Assembly: GCA_913775525.1 (NCBI GenBank)
Contig: CAJYLH010000025.1
Coordinates: forward strand, 1 to 47,070
Direction: 5' to 3'
Source of the DNA: an uncultured Chryseobacterium sp.
GTDB taxonomy: Bacteria; Bacteroidota; Bacteroidia; Flavobacteriales; Weeksellaceae
DNA: 47,070 nucleotides
Of the stretch, positions 33,002 to 39,985 are shown piece by piece. Position numbers and translations under genes: made by a program. Numbering within the stretch: position 1 is the stretch's first letter; each line of letters opens with the position of its first letter. The notes under the pieces were generated by a model that was given only the letters and a program-made list of their open reading frames with translations, did not search any database and was not told the DNA's origin.

Positions 33002-33017
33002 TCGTGATTTTTCACGA
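33002..33017 (-). promoter_or_regulatory. Stem-loop in the slyD-like 5' leader
   Basis: TCGTGA/TCACGA inverted repeat (33002-33007 with 33012-33017) around TTTT, lying between the -7 box and the ATG. Could be an operator or a leader hairpin. Confidence 0.5.
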
Positions 33018-33026
33018 TTAACCTTA

Positions 33027-33034
33027 CAAAGGTA
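33027..33034 (-). promoter_or_regulatory. Predicted -7 promoter box of slyD-like gene
   Basis: Minus-strand TACCTTTG, 38 bases before the ATG at 32988. Confidence 0.5.
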
Positions 33035-33096
33035 CTGTTTTTGAAATCATTGACCGAAATTATACCGAGAAAGAAACGCTTTGCATAACAATCCTT

Positions 33097-33348
33097 TTAT
33101 GCCTTGTCTTTGTTTTCACTGCGCTTTTTTTCGCGCAGTACAAAGAGGTACAGGCTTTCGACTTTCGCCCTTGCCCAATCGGTTTTCCTCAAAAATTTCA
33201 GGGATGAGCTGATGCTCGGGTTATCGGTAAAACATCTGATATTGATCTGTTCACCCAGCTTTTCAAACCCGTCGTAGTATTCCACAAGTTCTTCAAGAAT
33301 GGTGTCCAGGCGTTTTCCGTGCAGCGGATCTTTGGATGGCTGTTCCAT
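33097..33348 (-). CDS. VF530-family DNA-binding protein
   Basis: 83 residues. Matches the VF530 (DUF2132) family: DPLHGKRLDTILEELVEYYDGFEKLGEQINIRCFTDNPSISSSLKFLRKTDWARAKVESLY is nearly colinear with known members. The family has a small alpha-helical fold and is described as DNA-binding; cellular role unknown. It is just downstream (on the minus strand) of the palindromic repeat array. Confidence 0.92.
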   Translation of the reverse strand: MEQPSKDPLHGKRLDTILEELVEYYDGFEKLGEQINIRCFTDNPSISSSLKFLRKTDWARAKVESLYLFVLREKKRSENKDKA

Positions 33349-33404
33349 GACTTTTCTGTAAAAATAAGGATTATTTGTGGGTTAGCAGGTTTTTCCTCTC
33401 TATT

Positions 33405-34155
33405 ATGCTCGCCGACTGATGGAAACTGGGAAGCAATTTCTGACAAACATTGTAGCGCCGTACGTCCTGAGTATTTTTCACAACAACGCGGAGAGAAATG
33501 TATCGAGAACCGGTGATTAACAAACAAAAGTGTAATCCTTTTTCAACAAGTTCTCGATATGCTCCACTGCGTTGCGCACTTGAACTGACGGAGACGGAAA
33601 TAGATCCCTGACAATGCGGCCCCGTCAGTTCGAGTTTTTTTCGCAGCAAAGCGGAGAAAAATGTATCGAGAACCGGTGACTAGCAGACAAAAGTATCATT
33701 CTTTTCAACAAGTTCTCGATACACTCCACTGCGTTGCGCACTCAAACAGACAAAGACAGAAATAGATCCCTGACAAACACTGCGGCCCCGTCAGTTCGAG
33801 TTTTTTTCGCAGCAACGCGGAGAAAAATGTATCGAGAACCGGTGAATAGCAAACAGATCAGCACTTCTTTTCAATAAGTTCTCGATACACTCCACTCCGT
33901 TGCGTACTCAAACAGACGGCAACGGAAATCAACTGGTGACAAACATTGCGGCCCCCGTCAGTTCGAGTTTTTTTCGCAGCGAAGCGAAGAAAAATGTATC
34001 GAGAACCGGTGAGTAGCAGACAAAAGTGATTCTTTTCAACAAGTTCTCGATACACTCCACTTCGTTTCGCACTCGAACGGACGGAACCGGAAATTAATCT
34101 CTGACAAACACTGCGGCATTTTCCGTCCGAGTTTTTTTACAGAGAAGTAGAGAAA
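33405..34155. repeat. Tandem array of ~165-bp imperfect palindromic repeats (five copies)
   Basis: Unit boundaries at TTCTCGAT: 33551, 33713, 33879 and 34044, with a degraded first copy before 33551 and a truncated last copy after 34044. Units are 162, 166 and 165 bases. Each has a left arm (TTCTCGATACACTCCACTGC...ACTGACGG), a variable centre with CTGACAAACA-type sequence, and a right arm (CGTCAGTTCGAG...TGTATCGAGAACC) that is an imperfect complement of the left, giving a predicted long hairpin. The right arm ends with CGAGAACCGGTG and a short AAAAG-rich spacer. No transposase or coding frame supports it; the frames in it are repeat artefacts. Confidence 0.85.
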
Positions 34156-34190
34156 AAAAATCCCTTTGCAGACTTGCTCTGCAAAGGGAT
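34152..34190 (-). terminator. Terminator of LLM oxidoreductase gene
   Basis: 13-bp perfect stem (34160-34172 with 34178-34190, loop CTTGC); on the minus strand followed by eight T. Confidence 0.92.
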
Positions 34191-34227
34191 GTATTCATAT
34201 CGACAGATTGCTCCATCATTTCTGATC

Positions 34228-35253
34228 TTACAGGTCTTTCACCACCGGTTTTACTTCTTTACCGAACAATTCGATTGATTTCATCATGATCTCATGTGCC
34301 GGGTCACCGACATCCATATGTCCGATGAATCTCGTAATCCCGAAGATCTCCTTCAGATAGGTGATTTTATCCGCTACTTCTTTAGCACTGCCGATGAACA
34401 GAGCCCCCTCTTTGCTTCTTCCGCCCTCGTACTGCATTTTCGTATAGGGTGCCCAGCCCCGGGAAGAACCGATCCTGTCCATCTGGGATTTGTAATTGTG
34501 GAAATAGCCATCAATCACTGCCGGATTATCGCTGACGAAAGTATGCGAATGAACGGCAATCTGCATTTCGGCCACATCATGACCTGCCCTTTTATATTCC
34601 TGCTTGTAAAACTCGATCAGGTTCCTGAACTGTACAGGCATGCCTCCGATAATGGCTACGACTAATGGCATTCCAAGTTCAGCAGCACTCTGCACAGATT
34701 GAGGCGTACCGCCTACAGCCCGCCAGATCGGAAGTTTTCCACCATTTTTAGCTCTCGGGTAGACAGTCTGGTTTTTCATTGGGGCACGCAACCGTCCTGA
34801 CCAGGTAATATTTTCTTCAGAGTTTATTTTCAGCAGTAAACCTAACTTTTCCTCGAAGAGTTCCTCATAATCATTCAGGGAATATCCATATAACGGGAAA
34901 GACTCGATGAAGCTTCCGCGTCCCACATAAATTTCGGCACGGCCATCGGAAATCAGGTCCAGCGTCGCGAAATCTTCATATACTTTTACCGGCTCGGAAG
35001 AGCTTAAAACAGTAACACCGCTCGCCAGCTTTATATTTTTGGTGATGCTGGCCGCAGCAGCCAGAACTATTTCCGGGGAAGAAACGGCATAATCCGGACG
35101 GTGGTGCTCTCCAATGGCAAAAACATCAATTCCCACCTCATCCATATATTTTACCTGTTCCAGGATTTCACGGATTTTCACGCCCGGATCCCGGTATTTC
35201 CCGGTAGCCTGGTCCAACGCCAGATCCCCGAACATTCCTATTCCTAATTCCAT
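34228..35253 (-). CDS. LLM-class flavin-dependent oxidoreductase
   Basis: 341 residues. Bacterial luciferase-like TIM barrel: MELGIGMFGDL, GIDVFAIGEHHRPDYAVSSPEIVLAAAASITKNIKLASGV, then PVKVYEDFATLDLISDGRAEIYVGRGSFIESFPLYGY and the C-terminal GSAKEVADKITYLKEIFGITRFIGHMD. The EHH and GRG-x-S motifs fit the LLM family that uses FMNH2 or F420; F420 is not expected in this phylum. Substrate unknown. Its predicted 5' leader is almost entirely a 7-base tandem repeat. Confidence 0.92.
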   Translation of the reverse strand: MELGIGMFGDLALDQATGKYRDPGVKIREILEQVKYMDEVGIDVFAIGEHHRPDYAVSSPEIVLAAAASITKNIKLASGVTVLSSSEPVKVYEDFATLDLISDGRAEIYVGRGSFIESFPLYGYSLNDYEELFEEKLGLLLKINSEENITWSGRLRAPMKNQTVYPRAKNGGKLPIWRAVGGTPQSVQSAAELGMPLVVAIIGGMPVQFRNLIEFYKQEYKRAGHDVAEMQIAVHSHTFVSDNPAVIDGYFHNYKSQMDRIGSSRGWAPYTKMQYEGGRSKEGALFIGSAKEVADKITYLKEIFGITRFIGHMDVGDPAHEIMMKSIELFGKEVKPVVKDL

Positions 35254-35288
35254 ATTTTAGATTTTAGATTTTAGATTTTAGATTTTAG
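35254..35288. repeat. Heptamer tandem repeat (ATTTTAG)5
   Basis: Five perfect 7-base copies of ATTTTAG (CTAAAAT on the minus strand), followed by a partial copy. The array touches the ATG of the LLM oxidoreductase gene. Confidence 0.95.
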
Positions 35289-35294
35289 ATTAGC

Positions 35295-35302
35295 CAAAAT
35301 TA
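35295..35302 (-). promoter_or_regulatory. Predicted -7 promoter box of LLM oxidoreductase gene
   Basis: Minus-strand TAATTTTG, six bases outside the heptamer array; transcription would start at the array edge. Confidence 0.5.
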
Positions 35303-35408
35303 CAACTCACTGCCATCAAATCCATTGATCTTTGATAAGAACGGTTCAACAGCGTGATCTACGAATAAATGATTAACCCAATAATACATTCTTCTATCCA
35401 TGGGGAAT

Positions 35409-35434
35409 AAAAAATCCGGACTTGTCACCCGGAT
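35409..35434 (-). terminator. Terminator of the S9 peptidase gene
   Basis: ATCCGG/CCGGAT stem (35414-35419 with 35429-35434), followed on the minus strand by a T run. Confidence 0.8.
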
Positions 35435-35442
35435 CGTGTTAT

Positions 35443-37581
35443 TTATTTTTTAAGGTACAGATCAAAATAATCTGTGACTTTCTGCATCAGATGTACGCGG
35501 TCTTTACCGATGACATTATGCGGATGTCCAGGATAGACAAAATAGTCCAGCTGAACCCCATTATCCACTGCCGATTTGATGAACTTGATAGAATGCTGCC
35601 AAACCACCACATCATCCTGCGCACCATGGATCATTAATAACTTTCCTTTCAGGTTCTGCACCTTGTCCAGCAGGTTGGCTGTTGCATAGCCCTGCGGGTT
35701 TTCCTGAGGCGTGTCCATATACCTTTCGCCATACATGATCTCATACATGCTCCAGTCGATCACCGGGCCGCCGGCAACGCCTACTTTGAAAACCTCAGGA
35801 TGGCGAAGCATAAAGCTCGTTGTCATGAATCCACCGAAACTCCATCCGTGGATCCCCATTCGCTCTCCGTCTACATAAGGAAGCGACTTCAGATAGTTTA
35901 CCCCTTTCATCTGGTCGTTCATTTCCGTGGTTCCCAGATTCCTGAAAACAGCCTGCTCAAATTTCAGTCCGCGGTTCGAGGAACCTCTTCCGTCCATAGT
36001 AAAAATAATGTATCCGTTCTGGGCCATATATTCATACCAAAGGTTCCCGGAAGCCGGGAAAGTATTCGTCACCAGCTGCAGGTGCGGACCATTATACAGG
36101 TATACGATTACCGGATATTTTTTATTCGGGTCAAAATGGGTCGGAAGGATGATCTTACCATACAGAGGCGTCCCATCGTCAGCTTTTAATTCTACATTTT
36201 TAATTTCCGGGCGCTGATAGTTTTTCAACGGATTTTCAGCGGTCAGGATGTTATCGGTTTTCAGTGTTCCGGTATTGATAATATTGACTGTTCTCGGTGT
36301 GGTGGCGTTGCTGTAGGTATCGTACAGGTAATTGCCGTCACTGCTCAGAATTCCTGTGTGCACACCCGGGGCATTGTCAAGACGCTGCATCTTGAAATTC
36401 GTCCAATTGATTCTATACAGGTGCTTTTCCAGCGGCGTTTCTTTAGTGGAAGCAAAATAAATTTCCTTTTTCTTCTCATTGAAACCCAGAATATCGGTTA
36501 CCAGCCAGTCTCCTTTTGTAATCTGGGCAACCAGGCCTTTTTCCAGGCTGTAGTGGAACAGATGATTGTATCCTGTCCTCTGGCTCTGCCAGATGAAGTC
36601 TGTATTCGAGTTCGGGAAGAAGGTAAGAGGATGCTGAGGTTCCACGTATTTATCATTGGTTTCCTCAAACAGTGTTTTTACAAGGTTTCCTGTTGCTGCA
36701 TCATACTGGTTCATTTTCAGATGGTTCTGCCCTCTGTTCAGCACGCCTACAAAAATATATTTTGAATCCGGGCTCCAGGTTACGGCTGTAAGATACTGGT
36801 CTTTTTCACCTTCTGTTTTCAGAAATACCGTTGACTGGGTTTTAATATTGAAAACGCCAAGGGTAACCTGATGGGAAGTCTGTCCCGCCATCGGATATTT
36901 GATATTATGATTTACGGCAGGCGTTACCGACCAGTCGATAATCGGGTAATCGGCTACCATGGTCTGATCCATGCGGTAGAACGCGACCAGCTCAGCATTG
37001 GGTGCCGGAAAAATTCCCGTATCGATCCCGAATTCATTCCTGTGGACATTGGCCGCACCGTTGAGGATATTTTCATTGGTATCATGGGTTACTGCAATGG
37101 TTTTTCCGTTTTTATAAACAAACAGATTGTTCTTTACCGTAAAAGCAATGGTCTGCTGATCCCCAAACACCTTCTGGTTTGAAGCATCTTTATCCATCGC
37201 AACCGTATTTTTTACTTTCCAGTCATTGCCCGATTTTTCCACCCATATCATCTGGTCCCCGGAACTGAAATATCCTTTGGCAGTACCGGTAAACCTGATG
37301 GGCGGAACAGCCTTTAATTTATCGGTAAGGTTTTTATTGAGCTGGGTAAGGGACACCAGCGTATCTCTCCGGTTGGTTTTCAGGTCAGTGACCAGGTAGC
37401 CGCCTTTAACCGCCTGAATATAGGATTTTCCATCTTCCGACCATGAAAACTGGGAAATATTTTTCACGGCAAGGTTGGTTCTTAAACCGTTTACGGCTTC
37501 TGCCATTGTAAATTTCTGGGTCTGAGCCATTGCAGGACTGCCCAAAGCCAGCATCAGTAAAGAAAACGTATATAATTTCAT
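35443..37581 (-). CDS. S9B dipeptidyl-peptidase IV-like serine peptidase
   Basis: 712 residues with signal peptide (MKLYTFSLLMLALGSPAMAQ). N-terminal beta-propeller (DPP-IV N domain, about residues 40-460) and C-terminal alpha/beta-hydrolase with GWSFGGF (catalytic Ser about 581), MIHGAQDDVVV (Asp about 655) and YPGHPHNV (His about 688). The YxxxY-rich region YLYNGPHLQLVTNTF precedes. It should remove X-Pro or related dipeptides from oligopeptides in the periplasm. -7 box TATTTTTG is 19 bases upstream. Confidence 0.94.
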   Translation of the reverse strand: MKLYTFSLLMLALGSPAMAQTQKFTMAEAVNGLRTNLAVKNISQFSWSEDGKSYIQAVKGGYLVTDLKTNRRDTLVSLTQLNKNLTDKLKAVPPIRFTGTAKGYFSSGDQMIWVEKSGNDWKVKNTVAMDKDASNQKVFGDQQTIAFTVKNNLFVYKNGKTIAVTHDTNENILNGAANVHRNEFGIDTGIFPAPNAELVAFYRMDQTMVADYPIIDWSVTPAVNHNIKYPMAGQTSHQVTLGVFNIKTQSTVFLKTEGEKDQYLTAVTWSPDSKYIFVGVLNRGQNHLKMNQYDAATGNLVKTLFEETNDKYVEPQHPLTFFPNSNTDFIWQSQRTGYNHLFHYSLEKGLVAQITKGDWLVTDILGFNEKKKEIYFASTKETPLEKHLYRINWTNFKMQRLDNAPGVHTGILSSDGNYLYDTYSNATTPRTVNIINTGTLKTDNILTAENPLKNYQRPEIKNVELKADDGTPLYGKIILPTHFDPNKKYPVIVYLYNGPHLQLVTNTFPASGNLWYEYMAQNGYIIFTMDGRGSSNRGLKFEQAVFRNLGTTEMNDQMKGVNYLKSLPYVDGERMGIHGWSFGGFMTTSFMLRHPEVFKVGVAGGPVIDWSMYEIMYGERYMDTPQENPQGYATANLLDKVQNLKGKLLMIHGAQDDVVVWQHSIKFIKSAVDNGVQLDYFVYPGHPHNVIGKDRVHLMQKVTDYFDLYLKK

Positions 37582-37600
37582 TGCATAAGATTGAATCCGT

Positions 37601-37608
37601 CAAAAATA
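37601..37608 (-). promoter_or_regulatory. Predicted -7 promoter box of S9 peptidase gene
   Basis: Minus-strand TATTTTTG, 19 bases before the ATG at 37581. Confidence 0.45.
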
Positions 37609-37716
37609 AGAAATAAAACCCATCCGTTAAGAAATGTTAAAATAAAAGATGCTGCGTGTGGTACATGTCTTGTAATGATTAGTACTATAGTGTATCCGAC
37701 AATGGAGGCTAAGCCT

Positions 37717-37784
37717 TGATGAGTAATGAGTAATTGGTAATGGATAATGGGGAGTAAATGATTGAGTAGTCATGAATGAGTATT
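37717..37784. repeat. ATGAGTAAT-type repeat, solo copy
   Basis: ATGAGTAATGAGTAAT at 37719-37734 followed by related GGTAATGGATAATGGGG and ATGATTGAGT words. The same motif flanks the broken four-helix-bundle gene at 20.7-21.2 kb, but no such gene is here. Confidence 0.65.
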
Positions 37785-37823
37785 TCTTATCTTAAATCAA
37801 TGGATGGTAGTGACCGGATACGA

Positions 37824-37831
37824 TACCTTTG
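37824..37831 (+). promoter_or_regulatory. Predicted -7 promoter box of yceI-like gene
   Basis: TACCTTTG, 32 bases before the ATG at 37864. No convincing -33 element. Confidence 0.45.
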
Positions 37832-37863
37832 TATCATTATTAACAACATAAAAATATAAAAAC

Positions 37864-38376
37864 ATGGCAACACAATGGAATTTAGACCCAACGCATAGTG
37901 AAATTACTTTTAAAGTAAAGCACATGATGATTTCTAATGTTAAAGGAAGCTTCACCGATTTCAGCGCACAGATTGAAGCGGAAGACGATACTTTTAAAAA
38001 TGCTAAAACAACAGCCACCATCAAGACAGATTCTGTCTTTACCAATAATACGGATCGTGATAACCACCTGAAGTCTGCGGAATTCTTCAATGCTGAACAA
38101 TATCCTACGATTACTTTTGAATCCCAGGCTTTGAGCGATGAAGTTACCGGAAACCTTACCATCAACGGGATTACAAAACCGGTGACCTTAGATGTAGATT
38201 TCGGAGGGGTAAATGTTGACCCATGGGGAAATACCAAGGCAGGATTTTCCTTTGAAGGAAAAATCAGCAGAAAAGATTTCGGCCTGAACTGGAATGCCAC
38301 CCTGGAAGCAGGAGGTGTTCTGGTAAGTGACGATGTGAAGATCGCAGGTGAACTTCAGTTTGTAAAACAGGCATAA
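37864..38376 (+). CDS. YceI-family lipid-binding protein
   Basis: 170 residues. YceI lipocalin-like barrel: WNLDPTHSEITFKVKHMMISNVKGSF, DRDNHLKSAEFFNAEQYPTITFES, GNLTINGITKPVTLDVDF, and GFSFEGKISRKDFGLNW. YceI proteins bind polyisoprenoids or amphiphilic lipids. No signal peptide is seen, so this member appears cytoplasmic. The gene is a single unit with a promoter box upstream and a strong terminator. Confidence 0.94.
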   Translation: MATQWNLDPTHSEITFKVKHMMISNVKGSFTDFSAQIEAEDDTFKNAKTTATIKTDSVFTNNTDRDNHLKSAEFFNAEQYPTITFESQALSDEVTGNLTINGITKPVTLDVDFGGVNVDPWGNTKAGFSFEGKISRKDFGLNWNATLEAGGVLVSDDVKIAGELQFVKQA

Positions 38377-38396
38377 TTTTTTCCAACCATAATAAT

Positions 38397-38432
38397 AAAA
38401 GGTCCGGGAATTAGCCAATTCCCGGACCTTTT
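38397..38432 (+). terminator. Terminator of yceI-like gene
   Basis: 16-bp perfect stem (38397-38412 with 38417-38432), loop AGCC, ending in TTTT. It is only 9 bases before the next ATG. Confidence 0.9.
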
Positions 38433-38441
38433 CCATCTGAT

Positions 38442-39269
38442 ATGAACCTTAATGATATTCAAAACCTCAACAGCGGCTTCCATACAACACAGAGAATGCC
38501 CGTCCTTTTCCTGGGACACGGATCTCCAATGAATGTCATTGAAGAAAATCAATTTGTACAGGGCTTCCGTAAAGCAGCCTCTGAAATACCGAAGCCGAAT
38601 GCCATCCTGTGTATTTCAGCCCACTGGTATACCGCAGGAACGAAGGTAACGGCTATGGATCTTCCGCAGACCATCCATGATTTCGGGGGATTTCCACAGG
38701 CATTGTTCGATGTACAGTATCCCGCTCCGGGAAATCCCGGACTGGCTAAAGAAACTGCGGATCTTTTAGCTCCTGTCATGGTGGAAGAAGACCATCAGTG
38801 GGGGCTTGATCACGGAGCGTGGTCCGTAATCCGGCATATGTACCCGGATGCGGATATCCCGGTCATTCAGATGAGCATCGATTATACAAAACCGCCCCAG
38901 TATCATTTTGATCTGGCTAAAAGGCTGGAAAAGCTTCGTGAGAAGGGAGTCCTTATTATCGGAAGCGGAAATATCATCCACAACCTGAGGCTGATCGACT
39001 GGCGTAACATCAATACGGTTGGCGCCGGATGGGACTGGGCCATAGAAGCCAGGGAGAAAACCAATCAATGGCTGCTGGAAGGAAATTTCAATGCGATCGT
39101 CAACTACCATCAGCAGGGAACTTCTTTGCAGTATGCAGTTCCAAGTCCGGACCATTATCTTCCGCTGCTCTACAGCCTGGGCCTGAAACAGCCTTCAGAA
39201 GATCTGTCTTTATTTAATGATGAACTGATTGGCGGCTCACTGAGCATGACAAGTGTAAAAATCGGATAA
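38442..39269 (+). CDS. ygiD: DODA-type (YgiD) extradiol aromatic ring-opening dioxygenase
   Basis: 275 residues. LigB superfamily: MPVLFLGHGSPMNVIE (metal-binding His near residue 27), NAILCISAHWYT (second His), DHGAWSVIRHMYPDADIPVIQMSID, and GVLIIGSGNIIHNL. E. coli YgiD has 4,5-DOPA dioxygenase activity; the natural substrate here is unknown. A shorter start at MPVLFL (residue 19) is possible, since the family usually begins there. Stands between two hairpins. Confidence 0.9.
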   Translation: MNLNDIQNLNSGFHTTQRMPVLFLGHGSPMNVIEENQFVQGFRKAASEIPKPNAILCISAHWYTAGTKVTAMDLPQTIHDFGGFPQALFDVQYPAPGNPGLAKETADLLAPVMVEEDHQWGLDHGAWSVIRHMYPDADIPVIQMSIDYTKPPQYHFDLAKRLEKLREKGVLIIGSGNIIHNLRLIDWRNINTVGAGWDWAIEAREKTNQWLLEGNFNAIVNYHQQGTSLQYAVPSPDHYLPLLYSLGLKQPSEDLSLFNDELIGGSLSMTSVKIG

Positions 39270-39277
39270 ATCAAGAT

Positions 39278-39310
39278 AAAAAAATAACCGGAAGTGATCT
39301 TCCGGTTATT
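39278..39310 (-). terminator. Terminator of cystatin-like gene, shared with convergent ygiD
   Basis: 12-bp perfect stem (39283-39294 with 39299-39310), loop TGAT. The U tract (seven T) is on the minus strand. Confidence 0.88.
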
Positions 39311-39329
39311 ATACATCAATGTATTGTTA

Positions 39330-39599
39330 TTAGATTCTGGTAATACCCACTACGTGAGGCTGGCCATTGATCGGCTTATAAATCTCGACCACAGCTTGCC
39401 AGATTACCATTGCAGGAGGCATGGATGCCTCACATTTGAAACGGTAATTGGTTCCGTTAACCAATTGTGTGGATACTTCCTGCGGAGTGTATTTTACTCC
39501 TACGAATCCTTGCATGGCTTCGTCAAATACTTTTTGATCTTCTGCTGTAAGGGGGTGGAATTTAGTCCATCCTCCTACTAATTGTTCTGTTTCTGACAT
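39330..39599 (-). CDS. Cystatin (stefin)-like protein
   Basis: 89 residues from ATG 39599 (MSETEQLVGGWTKFH). No signal peptide. Gly-Gly at 9-10, a helix (TAEDQKVFDEAM) and QLVNGTNYRF (45-54) match the cystatin pattern: N-terminal Gly, QxVxG loop, then TNY. Order, spacing and total length are those of stefins (about 98 residues), inhibitors of papain-like cysteine proteases. Sequence similarity is by eye; the inhibitory role is inferred. An upstream in-frame ATG at 39626 adds nine residues (MSRKKNITT) and is less likely. Confidence 0.75.
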   Translation of the reverse strand: MSETEQLVGGWTKFHPLTAEDQKVFDEAMQGFVGVKYTPQEVSTQLVNGTNYRFKCEASMPPAMVIWQAVVEIYKPINGQPHVVGITRI

Positions 39600-39727
39600 G
39601 GTTGTTATGTTTTTCTTCCTACTCATATGGCTTTTCGGAATACGCCCCGTTTTAATGGTTTCTGGTCTCCACGGTTACTAGCTGAATACTTTTAAGCCAG
39701 CTTATACAGCTGCTGTATGACTGTGCT

Positions 39728-39756
39728 CAAATGTATGGTTGTGATCACATAGCAAA
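39728..39756 (-). promoter_or_regulatory. Predicted promoter of cystatin-like gene
   Basis: On the minus strand, -33 TTTG at 39756-39753, 17-base spacer, -7 TACATTTG at 39735-39728. This would give a leader of about 120 nt. A second box TAGCTTTG (39760-39753) overlaps. Confidence 0.4.
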
Positions 39757-39985
39757 GCTAGTGCATATGGACGGTTTTCCGTAGCGTAGATATACTTAAT
39801 TTATATCATGGGTATAATTACCGTCCGGCAGAAAAGATTATGATTCGATGTAAAAACCAGATGCAACGGAGAACTGCTGAGCCTATTTTCGGTACAGCTA
39901 AAAAAGGCGAAACACAATGTCCCGCTTTATTATATATCTGCTGATTTGCAGTTCAAATTCAGTGATTGATTCTATCTTTATATAA
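39757..39985. other. Intergenic region without recognisable features
   Basis: Together with 39600-39727 this makes a gap of nearly 390 bases. No gene, tRNA or terminator-like hairpin with a T tract is visible for the upstream S8 gene. Confidence 0.45.

Noticed and set aside
33371-33649. Reading frame of 92 codons inside the repeat array (minus strand)
   Set aside because: Its codons follow the repeat units; the same peptide-like words (YRELVEK, TGSRYI) recur in another frame set at 33858-34055, as expected from tandem DNA repeats rather than a gene.
33858-34055. Second frame (65 codons) in the repeat array
   Set aside because: Same repeat-derived sequence; no start signal, no family features.
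33405-34155. CRISPR array
   Set aside because: Units are about 165 bp and internally palindromic, with no short repeat/unique spacer pattern and no cas genes.
37797-38300. 167-codon frame opposite the yceI-like gene
   Set aside because: It is antisense to a clearly conserved YceI frame and lacks any family signature.
39600-39985. tRNA or small RNA gene in the 386-base gap
   Set aside because: No T-loop (GGTTCGA-like) or cloverleaf pattern or independent terminator was recognised.
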